A DNA stretch of 64,000 nucleotides from Silurus meridionalis (taxonomy: Eukaryota; Chordata; Actinopteri; Siluriformes; Siluridae): positions 11,228,990 to 11,292,989 of the forward strand of contig NC_060892.1 of the NCBI RefSeq assembly GCF_014805685.1. Reading direction: 5' to 3'. The position numbers were made by a program, and so were the translations under genes. The notes beneath the pieces were generated by a model. The model was not told the origin of the DNA and did no database searches. It saw only the letters and a program-made list of their open reading frames with translations. Of the stretch, positions 1 through 11,860 are shown piece by piece (position 1 is the stretch's first letter; each line of letters starts with the position of its first letter).

Positions 1-186
1 CTGGTAGAAAGCAGCAGGCATGTGGTTCTGGGTCTTGTGATGAGTGGGGTCACTGGGGTCATCAGCTCCGAGGGGTCGTTAGTTAACACAGGCACGCAGT
101 GTTTTGAAAAGCAGGACATGGACGTCAGCCAGAGAGTCCAGTTCAGGCCAGATACACAGCGGCTGTCAGTAAAAATTCAAGTTTAA
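1..186 (+). CDS. Possible terminal coding exon of an unidentified gene (5' end outside window)
   Basis: Frame 1 is open from the first base to a TAA at 184-186, giving 61 codons without needing an ATG. Codon third positions are mostly G or C, as in vertebrate exons, while the DNA after the stop turns AT-rich at once. A poly(A) signal AATAAA follows about 52 bases after the stop. The predicted C-terminus reads like a soluble domain and ends VQFRPDTQRLSVKIQV. I do not recognise the family, and no acceptor site can be seen because the window begins inside the frame. The opposite strand is also open over part of this span, with an ACTAAC branch-point-like motif before an AG near position 53, so a - strand exon at about 1-52 is an alternative. 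Moderate to low confidence. Confidence 0.35.
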   Translation: MVESSRHVVLGLVMSGVTGVISSEGSLVNTGTQCFEKQDMDVSQRVQFRPDTQRLSVKIQV

Positions 187-237
187 GAAAATAGGAATGG
201 TTATGCAAGAGATGTCAGTGTGTCCTGCAATATTATG

Positions 238-243
238 AATAAA
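238..243 (+). terminator. Candidate poly(A) signal AATAAA
   Basis: AATAAA lies about 52 bases after the TAA of the open frame at 1-186. It fits a very short 3' UTR for that candidate exon. Such hexamers are common by chance in AT-rich DNA, so it counts only with the exon. Confidence 0.3.
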
Positions 244-729
244 TGCAGCCTACTGTAATTCAATTCACTTCGATTTTATTTGCTTAACACTTTAAACAAT
301 TATTTTCACATTTCACATAGCAGCAGTCCATAAATAAACAGATAAATAGAAATATTAAATTACTAAATTTATCCCTATATGTTTATTTTAATTCTCATGA
401 TTAATCAAAAACTATTTATTTACATTTTTGGTTTTTAGTAATATTATAGATTAGATAAGAAAATATAAAATCCTCCACTTTTGGAGGTGCATAAAATGTA
501 TGTCCATCCTCAGAGGCCTCATTTAAACACACATTACAGTTTTGTTTTGGTTTTATTTTAAAGGGTTGTGATACTATTGTCTTTTTTGTATGTTTGTTTG
601 TTTGTTTATTTGTTTTTCATGAATTTTAGTGTGGCTTTTAGGTTCTATCAGCTTTAAATGTTCAAATATATCTTCACATTGTCATTTCTGATAGGGATTG
701 AAAGGAAGATTGTTTGTCTGGAATCTTCT

Positions 730-762
730 AAAATAAATAAATAAATAAATAAATAAATAAAT
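730..762. repeat. (AAAT)n microsatellite
   Basis: About eight uninterrupted AAAT units are seen directly. Confidence 0.95.
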
Positions 763-2040
763 ACACACTGTGCTTCATGTGGCACGTTTGCAATGGCCAA
801 TTACTCTTTTCAAGCCATAGGCCTTTTTCCACTCTGAACTAGAACTCGGTAATGTTGCGTGTAAAAAAGCTAAAGGAATTAATTCATCTGCTTTTTAAGT
901 TATTTTATTTCATTGTATTTTATTTATTTAATTTGGAGGCAGTAGTTCTTATTTTAAGTTTTGGTCTTTTTTATTTTTGGGTTGTGGACATTTAATTTTT
1001 GTTCACTATAATAAAACATGCACACACTGTGAAATTATTTTACCCTTTATTGTAAAATAGTGTCAGATAAGATTAAGTACAATATTACAATATTATAAAG
1101 TATTTAATGACAATAATTTACCTTTTTACTGCAAAGCTTTTCCATTCTCATTTCTGATTCGTCAAAAAGTATTGATTCTGCATGTAACAGCATGTCCATT
1201 TTGATTTACCTAAACATACACTGGGGCTGCTTAATATAAATGGATGTAAATGTGTTAAATGTTTGATCTGGATATGTTTATTTAGCATTTAGCAAGATAG
1301 AGGATTCTGTGCTTTGTAGTTTCTCAGTAGCATGGCACGCTGCATAGTTTCTCATAATACATTTGAGAGAGAGAATAAAATTATAAAAAGTTTACAGTTG
1401 ATGATAATAATGGTGCAAAAAGCTATGAAAAATGACAGTGATATAACTGTTAGATGTACCACTATTAGTATAAAACCCATTATTTTTGGATTGAGAAAAT
1501 AACTGTATTCATGTATGTGTTTCTGCTTTTGTATGCTTATGATTGTGTATTTTGGGAAGTAACACAATTTGTATCTGTTTACTGTTCCAAATATCCATAT
1601 CTGTATACAGGAATTGAGTGTGACATTTTTCTTATTCATATTTAAATAAATATGCACCATATCACTATGGCTTTGGGAACACTGGAAAACACTGTGGAAA
1701 ACAGAAGTGAGAAATGCCAGCAGTGTTAGGATGGTGTGTGCATTCTGGCTCTGATAGTTTCTCAACCTCAACTGGGTTTCATGTTTTCCTAAATATCTTG
1801 TATTATTTTGTTTGTACCCTTTACAATATTTTAAATGAATTTAGTTCGTTCTGTTTTCTGAAACAAACTAGTTGATTAATTTACTGTAAGGTTGAATGAA
1901 TATGAATGAATAAAGGTACAAAGTACATAGTGTATTAAATTACATGCACACTGCCTACTTCTCTTCTAACAGAAATGACAACAAGCTTCAATAACTATAC
2001 TGATTAGCGTAAAAAAATATATAAGCATACACCCTACAAT

Positions 2041-2056
2041 ACACACACACACACAC
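2041..2056. repeat. Short (AC)n microsatellite
   Basis: Eight AC units, followed by imperfect CA-rich sequence. Confidence 0.85.
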
Positions 2057-2201
2057 AAACACATCCGCCATTTATGAAGAACAAAAACGTGTTGGCTCAT
2101 TGTCAGCTCAGGCTAATCCAGTCTGTGGAATTCCCCTCTGTCAGCAGACCTCACACTAGCACGCCCACATACATCCACACTCGCACACACATTACACCCC
2201 C

Positions 2202-2203
<2 letters not shown>

Positions 2204-2241
<38 letters not shown>
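2204..2241. repeat. (CA)n microsatellite
   Basis: About 19 CA units inside a wider CA-rich stretch (2040-2300). The His/Thr-rich frame across it is a translation of the repeat and not a gene. Confidence 0.95.
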
Positions 2242-2242
<1 letters not shown>

Positions 2243-2878
2243 CCACAAACACAATATACACACATACAAACACACTCACACATACATACACATACGTTTC
2301 ATCACTTCACCTCCCCTCAATCCCCAGTCTTTCCTGTTCCACCCTTACCGGAGGCATCATGCAACACTTTCCCATACTATGCATAAACAAGCTGCACTTA
2401 TCCCCTTACAATTACTTCCGACTCTTTAATTTGACAGAGGAATCTGGTTTGGTGTGGGGATTATTCATTCGGGTTTGTGTGAAAATAAAGACACACTACA
2501 TGAGTCAAGCTTGAACTTCACAATCATCCAAGCTTTTTTCCCCTAGCACTTTGAGATAATAAATACAAAAAAAAAATACTAATAAATAATATGAATAATA
2601 AAATAAACAATTTCTGTTCCCGGACTATGTAAATGGAAAAATGTAAGATGTGGACCATCAGCAAATCTACTTTCTCTACCTGCTTGTCAATAATTGTGGC
2701 TGCAGAAAGTTCCAGCTCTTCTAGACATTCTAGTCTGTGCATGTGTTCTGGGGGTGTGTCTTGCATGTGTTGCAAACAATGATGGGAATTCAAAACAGCT
2801 TGGCAAATGTCACCAAATTTATTGACTGTACTTTCAAATGACAAACAGTCCAACTAGTGTACAGTATACATTTATAGT

Positions 2879-3801
2879 AGGGGTGTAACGCTGCACAAAA
2901 TTCACAATTCGGTACGTGCCTCTGGTTTTAAGTTATGGTTAGGTATTTCGCTACAGCTAGGGGGAAGAAATGCAAAACATTTTTGTTGTTGTTGTTTTTT
3001 ATTAATGTAGTTTATTAACATTTGTGATCATCAACATTTGAAAAGTTTACATTTTTAAAACAATTTAAAATACATACCTGTTATGTAATATATAAAATAA
3101 TATTTTATTTAAAAAAAAAACAATAAATCAATTTAATGCAATACACTTTTTATTATATTGATTAAATTGAGTAATCGATTAATTTCGCAAAATTAAATTG
3201 ATCAAATAAAATGTAATAAATAGAAAATTTGTATTAAATAGTTTACATTTATTAGACCCCATTTTTGTAATACAGATGTGTACGTGTGTGTTTACATTAA
3301 ATATAAAATGTTTTAAACATATGTTCTACATGACTGTGCTACTTATTTCAGCATTCTTTAACAAATGTCTTAATTCATTTCATCCTTTATTCATTCACTC
3401 CCTCGATATGTGGATTTGTCAAGATTGTCAAGAAGTGAAATACTTGAAGCTGAATATAAAACGCTAAAGAATCCATAGCACTAGCACTAGCCGCTAGCCA
3501 CTTCCTGGTAAGCGGCTAATGCTAGTGCTATGGATTCTTTAGTGTTTTCATGTTGCGCAAAACAAATCTTATTTCCAGCATGGAGTGAGTAGCCACAGGA
3601 ACACTGCGCTAACTCTATTTTATTTTTTATACCGCTGACATTGTTGTGTATGTTTTCAAGTTTAAAAATAATAAAAGATGTATTAAAAGTGCCAAGCTGG
3701 AGACTTAACAAACTTGTGGTCCACCACTTCATAGGTTCCTGAGGGTTCCTGTATGTTTCGCACATAAAAAGGAAAGCAAATACTTGTACCTTTACACCCC
3801 T
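2879..3801. mobile_element. Probable non-autonomous hAT-like DNA transposon with central hairpin
   Basis: The left end begins AGGGGTGTAA and the right end finishes with the complement TTTACACCCCT, giving short terminal inverted repeats about 920 bp apart. Many fish hAT-like elements start AGGGGTGTAACGG with a CACAAAATTCAC block next, and the left end here shows that block (established pattern, from memory). The possible target duplication is imperfect: CATTTATA just left (two bases off) and CATTTATT just right. No transposase frame is present. The centre holds a 36-bp hairpin. Class assignment is inference. Confidence 0.45.
3460..3546. repeat. 36-bp inverted repeat (hairpin) with 15-nt loop
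   Basis: Arms 3460-3495 and 3511-3546 are reverse complements with two mismatches. The loop is 3496-3510. The arm contains the motif CTAAAGAATCCATAGCACTA. It sits near the middle-right of the candidate hAT-like element. Confidence 0.9.
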
Positions 3802-5120
3802 CATTTATTGTATTTTGCCTTTACTAATATTATATTTTAAACAGTATATTCATGCAGGGCCAGTTTTCATTCTTTTTTTTTCTTTTTTTTTTTTTTGCTT
3901 GGTAAAAAATAGTCCTGTAAACAGGATTATCAGATTGTCAAACATGAAAACACAGAAAATGGGCCACAAAGAGGAATGATTTCATGGGCACTGATAGGAT
4001 TGAAAATTGTCAGAGTGTGTTAGTCTGGTGTATCCTTAGAAGAAGGATCAAAATTTCTAATGAAATGTTTCTCTAAGAGAAACTGAAGTTCTTCATTTCA
4101 GGAGCACAAATGCTTTGCAAAGATAAATTTTAAAGCTGCCGTGGTTCTAATGTTTTTAAAGATAGTAATTAATTGTACAATAAATGAAAAAAATGGTAAC
4201 AGAAATATATACAAAATTGACATTCTCCATATTTTATCCTGTGCTCTAATACAATATGCTTTCTGAGATCCTGTTTTTCTTCTGTACATCTGTGGCTCTC
4301 AGGCTGAGCCTCATTTCCTAAAGTATTTATGCAAATGCAGACCAGTAATTTTCCAAGAGTCTTGAGGTGTGAGCTCCCTCGTCGAGCCTCCCATCAACTC
4401 AAAGGCACTCTCTGTCCTTTCCTGCAGTGTCACCACAGCAACACCATCTTTCCCGGTCATCCTGGACACTCCCGGCCTATACCCAATCGGAGTGTGGTGT
4501 CAAAGGCACACCCCCTTGGGCCTGCTGTAGGAGACTGTAGAGAGAAAGGCCAAAGAGTGACTCTGATTCTGACTCGGACTCTCTGACCAAACAAGCAGTG
4601 CTGTAAAAAATACATTCCCAGTGCAATGTTCTTATATTTCCATTTCCAAGACAGACATATCACATGAGATTAAGACCAAGACATGTTTCAAGCACTTTTC
4701 AAGAAACAATTGTCCTTTTACAAGGGCACACAGGAGCACGTCCATGATTTGAACTGTTTAAATAGCACAGTTGGTATTTGATTTGTTTTTGTGAGGATCT
4801 TTTCCATAGGTTTGTTACCAGTTATAAAGCAGAGCCGGATGCCTAACGTGGTTGAGAAATCTGAACAGAAATTCTGGTCTTAAGCACATGGCACAGATTT
4901 AGACTTTTATATTTCTGTTTCCGCGCGGTTGTTTGTTGTTGTTTTTCCTTTGCTGAGTAAAAAAAAGTTTTTTTCAGAGATTTTTGGTCAAAAGAAAACT
5001 CTGAGCATGGCCTCCGCCCTGGTAAATACTGCATGTTGGTTTGGCAAGAGGCTGTTGGACTGGAGGTCATGTGGAATGCTTTAACAGCACCTATCATTAT
5101 GATAATGCAGTGGAATGCAA

Positions 5121-5156
5121 AACACACACACACACACACACACATACACACACACC
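5121..5156. repeat. (CA)n microsatellite
   Basis: CA repeat with one TA interruption. Confidence 0.9.
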
Positions 5157-5223
5157 ATCCACTGTGGATCAGAACCCTAATGCTGACTCATAAGGCCAGA
5201 ATGCTATATCAGACTGAGCAAGG

Positions 5224-5225
<2 letters not shown>

Positions 5226-5309
<84 letters not shown>
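5226..5309. repeat. (GA)n microsatellite, about 83 bp
   Basis: About 41 nearly uninterrupted GA units, purine on the + strand over the whole length. It is the longest homopurine-homopyrimidine tract seen in the window. Confidence 0.95.
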
Positions 5310-5312
<3 letters not shown>

Positions 5313-5659
5313 TTTTTTGATTTCACAGTGAAATAATGAAATCATGTCAGGTTTTATTCAGGTAATGTTTCACATTTTTAGACATTCCTATTTTTTCTTG
5401 TCATATATATTAAAAGTTTTATGTGCAGTGTTCTATTTATATTTTCAGGCAAATCTTTTTTTAAAGAACATTGTAGAAACATTGCCTAACCTCCAGTGAG
5501 CTTACTGAATAATAATAGTATTCCAATTGTATTCACAAACAATTTCAGAGATTTTTTTGTTTCATCTCTAGTTTAAAATTTTTGTTAACAGCTAACATGG
5601 ACAGCAAATAGGATTTACTTCAAGCTTCTCTTCTCTAATCAAACCAAATAAATTCTATT

Positions 5660-5790
5660 CAGTCCAATTCAATTCAATTCGATTCGATTCGATTCAATTA
5701 ATTTTTATTTGTATAGTGCTTTTAACAATGAACATTGTCTCAAAGCAGATTTACACAGATAATAAGTGATAAAAAGGTATAAGATGTTCT
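5660..5790 (-). mobile_element. L2/CR1-type LINE 3' tail remnant
   Basis: A TTCAATTC/GATTC pentamer run is followed by TTTTTATTTGTATAGTGCTT and ACATTGTCTCAAAGCAGATTTACA. The same block opens the much longer LINE at 42,182, so this is the 3' end of that family inserted antisense and severely 5'-truncated. Confidence 0.7.
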
Positions 5791-6001
5791 TTATAAGTGT
5801 AAGTTTGTCCCTGATTTTGTATTAAGCACAGATATACTTGTGTGCTTTCCAATGTAGGATACATTGTTATGACTAAAAATAGACAAAAGTATGTCACAAA
5901 ACCAAAAATAGTGGCAACCATTTTGAAGGCAGAATTACCTTCAACCTCAGCATATATCTAAATGCTACTCCACAATAATTTTTTTAATCAATTTATTTAC
6001 A

Positions 6002-6023
6002 TTTTTTTTTTTTTTTTTTTTTT
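6002..6023. repeat. Poly(T) run
   Basis: Twenty-two consecutive T, possibly the tail of an old - strand retroposon. Confidence 0.9.
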
Positions 6024-9000
6024 ACAATTATCTGAATCTTTTTCTGCATGAGGCAAGTTTGTGTTATAAACATGCAATGCTAAACTGTAAACTATAAGCT
6101 TTTCTAACTAAGCTATTAGTTTAAGCTCCAGTTTAAAGCTACACAAAAAACCTTCAGGGTGGAAGGCTTGGCTTGGGTGGAGATTAGATTGGGTATGGGA
6201 TTGGCATTGGGATTGGCAGTGGATTAGCTTGTTAGAATGACAGTATGATGAATTGGGAGTCAGAAGTACCTGTACTGAGCATTCCAATTCTGCAACCCCC
6301 AGGACCCCTAGTACAAGCCAGACACCAGGAGACACCCTCCACTGTATTTACATAGCCACGGGGCATTGGTGAGAGGATTAGTCTAGTCAGGTGTAATATG
6401 CATGGAAACAGTAAGGTAAACAAATTCAGGCAAGTTCTCCACTCCAGCACGGTGCACTCAGACCAACCCACAGTGCATTTAGACCAATCTATCTGTCATA
6501 AAGAGGCGAGGCTTTAGGGGCCGTCACTAGCTCTTGACTGGGCTGTGTTTGCGTGTCACATTCATTAGCCTGGGGCTTGCACACCCTGCTGAGTTATCTG
6601 GGTAAACTGCAGAGGGGCCAAACAGGTCCAGTGACGTCTTTTGTCTGTGTGTGTTAGGTTCATTAACATCAGTCAAAGCGCCAGAGGCACCTTCTTCACT
6701 CCACGTGATAAATCACTCTATTTATAAACCTGTTAAAACAGGGAGGCACATCAGCACTAATGGTCCAACTCTGTTCACAAGCATGCACATACACAGCCTC
6801 TAATGGAAATGTCCACTCTGTTCCAGATCACTTCTTATTTGGGTGAGACAGGAGTCCTGACAAAACAACCCTTTTAACAAGTCCTACCTGGAACGGCAAC
6901 AGTTTTGAAACAAGTTTACGGACTTCTGGGTGGTCTTTATTTTAGCAAGGCAAGAGGCTAATGGCAAAAAAACAATTGGAAAAAAGCTAACAGGAGACTT
7001 TACTGTGCCTGAGTAAGCGGTGTTATTTTGAGAGCATTGAGACAGATTTGTCTTTGTTCTGTCCGACTCTATCTGGAAACAGAACAAAAAGTCAGGCATG
7101 ACTAAAGAGATATAAATATATAAAATAAGCAAAGAATAGAAACATTCCACTTGCACATTTTGTAACTCTAAGGCCCAAGGAACTGAAAGAAAGAAAGATC
7201 TGAGCGAGTCTGTTTATCTCGGCCACTCATCCTCTGAGTGGTGATATGGGTACCGTGGCATTCCTTCTCGGATAAGATTCTGCTTAGTAACCCGTTGTCA
7301 TGGTGGTGGTCCTGCTCTCTGATAGGATGAGAGCTGTGGCCTCAGGGGCGCCAGCATGTTTTCAGCAAGCAAAAACAGTGCAGGGAGGACATGTTGCGTA
7401 ACAGATGTTGTTTCAGAAAGAAGGAACGAAGAGAAAAAAAGGAAGTGAGCACTGAGGAAAAGAATGAAGGGAAATGGGGGGGTGGGGGGGGGTTGAACAC
7501 AGAATGCAGACAGGGGGTGATGGCAAAGGGGGGGTTCTACAGGTGCTAACTACAGGTTTCTAAGCAGCCGTTATAAAGAGCCCTGTGTGGGCAACAGAGG
7601 TCGCTCACTCTCAACCAAAACCAGATGTGCCCCAGTCACGAGGTCCAAACAGTGCAAAAAAAACTCACTTTAGTACCTCTTTCCCCTACTAGCCCCACCT
7701 CCGTCCCCCTGATCCAGCATCAGCGACTTCTCAGACTAAGTCAACACTGCTTTCACAGCCTGCATATGGAGCACACATGTGCAGATTGTGTTATATTTGA
7801 CTCCTGTTTGAGCACATGCCTTGTTTCCCAGAGACAGATTTTGATGGCTCGACTCTGCAATCTTCTCTCCGCATGTAAACGACGTTCCCTCCCTTTGAAC
7901 CCATCCATCAAGTGATCAGAGTCTAGCTGCGGGGCATGTCTACACTCCAGAAGCAACAGCCCAATGCTTTTTTTTCTTTCAAAATTGTTTACATTGCACT
8001 GAAGTTTTGAGTTGCTTTGCTATGCTCTTGCACATCAAAGAGAATATGTTTGCCACAGAGAGCTGCGTTAAATGTTGGCTCAGTTAGATGCAGCTGCACA
8101 GCCCTGTTATTTCCTAGAGCCAACATGCTGCTGTCCAGGCCAAAAATCATTCACCAGTGATGTTTCTGCTTGGGGTTGAGATTTTGGGTTGGCTTCAACT
8201 TTTGTAAGGCCTCCAGATCTTCATCATTCAGAACATAACAAAAAGGGACAGTTCCTGTAACCAGAGAAATGTGAGTATCCGCTCCACTCACTCAAGCTTG
8301 CAGACCAAATGAGAAACAAATGTTTCTTCTCAGACGTTCTTGGCCTGCATCCCGGGCCCCTTGTCCTCCAAAGTCTGGACTTCTTCCCCCTTTCCCATTT
8401 TCCCAGAGTGCTCTGCGTTGACACAAAGGGAGTTGGGTCCGTCTTCCGTTCACAACATATCAGATAGCCCATTGTGTCTTATCGGTTTGGGCTCATCTCA
8501 CTCTGCATGGACACTGGCCAGACTGCTAGAACAGCTTGCATCCAGAGAACATGTTATCTGGGAAAGGTTTACATTGGCAAAACAAAAATGCATGGAAGTC
8601 AGAACATAAAATACTGAAAATACAATAGTCTTTCAAACTTCTTGAGGCCTTAGCACAAGATGTAGAGGTATTGACAAAACATACATTCTTCTACTGGAAG
8701 CATTCTTCTACTGGAAAAATATAAGCCATGTTTGGAAAACAATGCAACAAAAAAGCTTGACCCAAAAAATGCGAACCACGTGTCCTGCAAATCTCTTCAA
8801 ATTTAGACATGTGATTCAAGAGGGGGTTAACGAGTGATTGACAGAGAGATCGATTGGCTTAAGATCAGTGGGCTTAGTCTTAGTCTTCTGCAAGAGCTAA
8901 AGCAGATTTGCTAGGTTCCAGGTACTGCCTGCCATATCCGCACCCCCATCTGAAGAAGAGTTAAAGGTCGCAAGGTCATGAGGTTAGCAGAAACATAAAT

Positions 9001-9835
9001 GACTCCTGATTGATGTGTGTTACTTTAGTTAACAGGGGTGGCTGAGGTAACAAGGTTTCAGACTAAGGAATTCATGAGTGTTTTTCTTTAAGGGAAGAAG
9101 GAGGTTGGTACCTGAAATCTGAGCACTTGCAGGCATGTGTTATGAAATGGGTCTGATCTCAGTGCTTTGTGTGTGATTGGCTGTTTAGGTCACAGTGGTG
9201 TTTGTTTGTGTGGTGATGGAAACTCTGTGGCATCCTGGATGTGATCCAGAAAGCAATGACCTTGTTTCCGTGGAAACTCCACAGATAAAAGGAAGGCAGC
9301 TCTTTTTTTTCCTGGAAGCCCCGCTGAGCTTTATTGATTCGCTAAGGTTTGAGGCGTTTCCATTAGCTGAGATCACCTAAAAGAACGTGACCTTCTTGCG
9401 TCTCAATATTTAGATGATGAATTAAGTATGCAGAGACCCCTCTCACAATTGAGTGCTTCTATATCCAAAGCCCTAAAATAAAATCTAAATACGACCTGTT
9501 TTGTTCAAGGTTTTGAAAACAGCTCTCTATTCGATAACCCTCTCCAGAGAATAGTGAATAGGAAATGAGAGTTTAGAGGTTGTTGATGTATATACAGACA
9601 GATGGGGAAGAATAGACCCTAGCGTGACTCTTTTATTCAGGTTTAATCCCTCTCGGTGTCTCTCCCCCTTCCTCTGTCTCTCAGATCCCTGGGAGAAATC
9701 TTGCGTGCAGGAGGTAGATTATGGCCAGGTCCATGTTGTGGTCTGTTTGGCAGCCTGACCTCTAATGCACCGAGGATTAGCTCCAGTTACCATTAATGGA
9801 AAATGGAGCAGACTCCTGGCTTTCTATCTCTGTTT

Positions 9836-9840
<5 letters not shown>

Positions 9841-9881
<41 letters not shown>
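9841..9881. repeat. (GT)n microsatellite
   Basis: About 20 GT units. Only 100 bp separates it from the longer array at 9982. Confidence 0.95.
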
Positions 9882-9883
<2 letters not shown>

Positions 9884-9980
9884 CTGTTTGAAGAGATGGA
9901 GAGAGAGCAAGTAAGAGTTTTCTTTCCCAAAGCAGCCCCCTCCATCTCCAATACCATTCCTCATCTAATTCACTTTAGGC

Positions 9981-9981
<1 letters not shown>

Positions 9982-10073
<92 letters not shown>
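9982..10073. repeat. (GT)n microsatellite, about 92 bp
   Basis: About 46 uninterrupted GT units ending in GTGCACGCAC. It is one of the longest pure GT arrays in the window. Confidence 0.97.
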
Positions 10074-10074
<1 letters not shown>

Positions 10075-10872
10075 ACGCACTAAGCATATAAAACTAAAGC
10101 TGCCATAATCTCTGCTTTGTATGGTGATGTGGAAGCCTTTCAAAAATAATTAGTCTCCCGGTCATCAACAGCGAGACCTGAAATGAGAAATGTATAGCAG
10201 ACCATGTGCCTGTATGTGTCTGTGTGATCTGTGTGTCTTGGCCAACTATATTTCATAGTGAAAGCTTAGGGGGATTTTAAGAGGCCATGTTTTCAGGAAA
10301 TTGTAAGCTTATGGTTCACTATCCATAGCCATGTAGATATTTTGGTTGGACATTGATGCTGAGTTCATACATAAGCCTCAAACATTAGGCCTGTTCTTGG
10401 CTTTTCTTACCTCAGATTCCACACACTCACTGTTTTCCAGAAGCAACTATTTTTCTTCTGTGTGCTGATTCTACAAATCTCCATACAAGGGTTCAGTGAT
10501 AATATTCCATAATATTCCACTATTTGTACTGATTACAGTGAACAGTGTAGAAAAATATTTGTCCATTAAATGTGTCCACATTTAGATTTCCACACAGGCT
10601 TTTCCATATTCTCTGCCTCCAGTAGCTGCCCTTAAATAACATTCCAGTAAATATTTAGCAAGTTCTGTCACAGAGTTCTAACTGCAGTATTAGTGGCCAT
10701 TCACCCGACTGCAATCGGTTTAAACAATCATTACTCCGAAATTAAATCCACCATGATTCATGCACAGCTGTCATCCTGCACCATGTGACTTCTGCATGCC
10801 TGTCTCAGCTCTCTGCCGGTTAGAAGACCTCTGAAACTCAATCTCCATAGCGAGTGTAGGAGAGGAAGTATG

Positions 10873-10876
<4 letters not shown>

Positions 10877-10928
<52 letters not shown>
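10877..10928. repeat. (GT)n microsatellite
   Basis: About 26 uninterrupted GT units. Confidence 0.96.
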
Positions 10929-10930
<2 letters not shown>

Positions 10931-11794
10931 GACAGTTAAGAGAGAGGAGGGGGATGCCCATTGAGAGCTTTGGGCTGAACTGGAAGACAAGGGCAGTCTT
11001 TGTAAAGGTGAAACATGTGAAGCTAAAGACAGAAATCTAGCCAGAAGCTTCCCCTTTTTTTCTGAGTGAATTAGAATGAAGCCCAGAACAAAACCATGGC
11101 CATTCTTAGAAAAACAGCCAAATTAGAGCAGTATGAAAGACTAATGCCTAGCAGAATCTCAGAGGATCCACTATCCCTGCTGTTAGCAAGGCCATTACGT
11201 GCAAACAGAACGGTTCAGAACAGACACGGCTAACATTAAGATCAGATTTCCCTCTTTCTAAATTCAGGCTTGTCCTAAAAAGCATGTCTCCCAGTGGAGC
11301 TACTGACCTGGTTTGCCACATATCTCGATTTTTCATATAAGGACAAACGCAATGTGATATCGGTTACAAAAAAAATCTTACGGGTGTTTGTAGACACTAT
11401 GCTAACCTCAGCAGTAAAGGAAATGATGTGCTGTTTTGTTTGAGGTTACAAGGGAGATAGGATGAGGGGGCAGGAAGTGCATAGGGACACATTTATGAGC
11501 CCCTAAACTGAACAAATACAGCAGTGAAATAATAGGGATTTTCCTCATGCCTTTTAAAATGTCTTCTTGAGCAAAATTTGGTCTAAATTACTTCATCAAA
11601 CTCATGCATAAATGTGTTTGTGCATGCATGTTTTTGTGTTCACAAATATCGTAAACTGTATAACTGTATAACGAGTTTGTTATACTTGTCTGTGGCTGTC
11701 CACTGGCCACTGCATTTATGATTGTGTATATATGACTCATTTCTGTGTTTGTTCATTCGTTTGTTTGTGGCTGTGCACATGTGTCTGTATATGT

Positions 11795-11799
<5 letters not shown>

Positions 11800-11858
<59 letters not shown>
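11800..11858. repeat. (GT)n microsatellite
   Basis: About 29 uninterrupted GT units within a broader TG-rich tract starting near 11,740. Confidence 0.96.

Positions 11859-11860
<2 letters not shown>

Larger units (their letters stand above)
244..2868. other. AT-rich intergenic DNA, no gene seen
   Basis: I see no coding exon here. Stop codons are dense in all frames, and the longer open frames are low complexity. Contents are an AAAT tetranucleotide array, CA repeats and long A/T runs. Positions 250-300 faintly resemble the TTCAATTC-type tail of the fish L2 LINE seen elsewhere in the window. Confidence 0.6.
3810..5655. other. Intergenic DNA, no gene seen
   Basis: No exon or RNA gene is recognised. 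A GC-richer patch at 4330-4590 has open frames on both strands without protein similarity I can name. The remainder is AT-rich with T runs and two microsatellites near 5121 and 5226. Confidence 0.55.

Noticed and set aside
250..300. Possible LINE tail
   Set aside because: Only the TTCAATTC-like start matches; too degenerate to call.
2074..2514. 146-codon His/Thr-rich open frame
   Set aside because: Its length comes from a (CA)n array; the flanks show no coding signature.
9803..10108. Val/Cys-rich open frame over the GT arrays; similar frames at 11,732-11,975, 33,150-33,511 and 48,702-49,065
   Set aside because: Direct translations of (GT)n and (AT)n microsatellites with no unique protein sequence or splice context.
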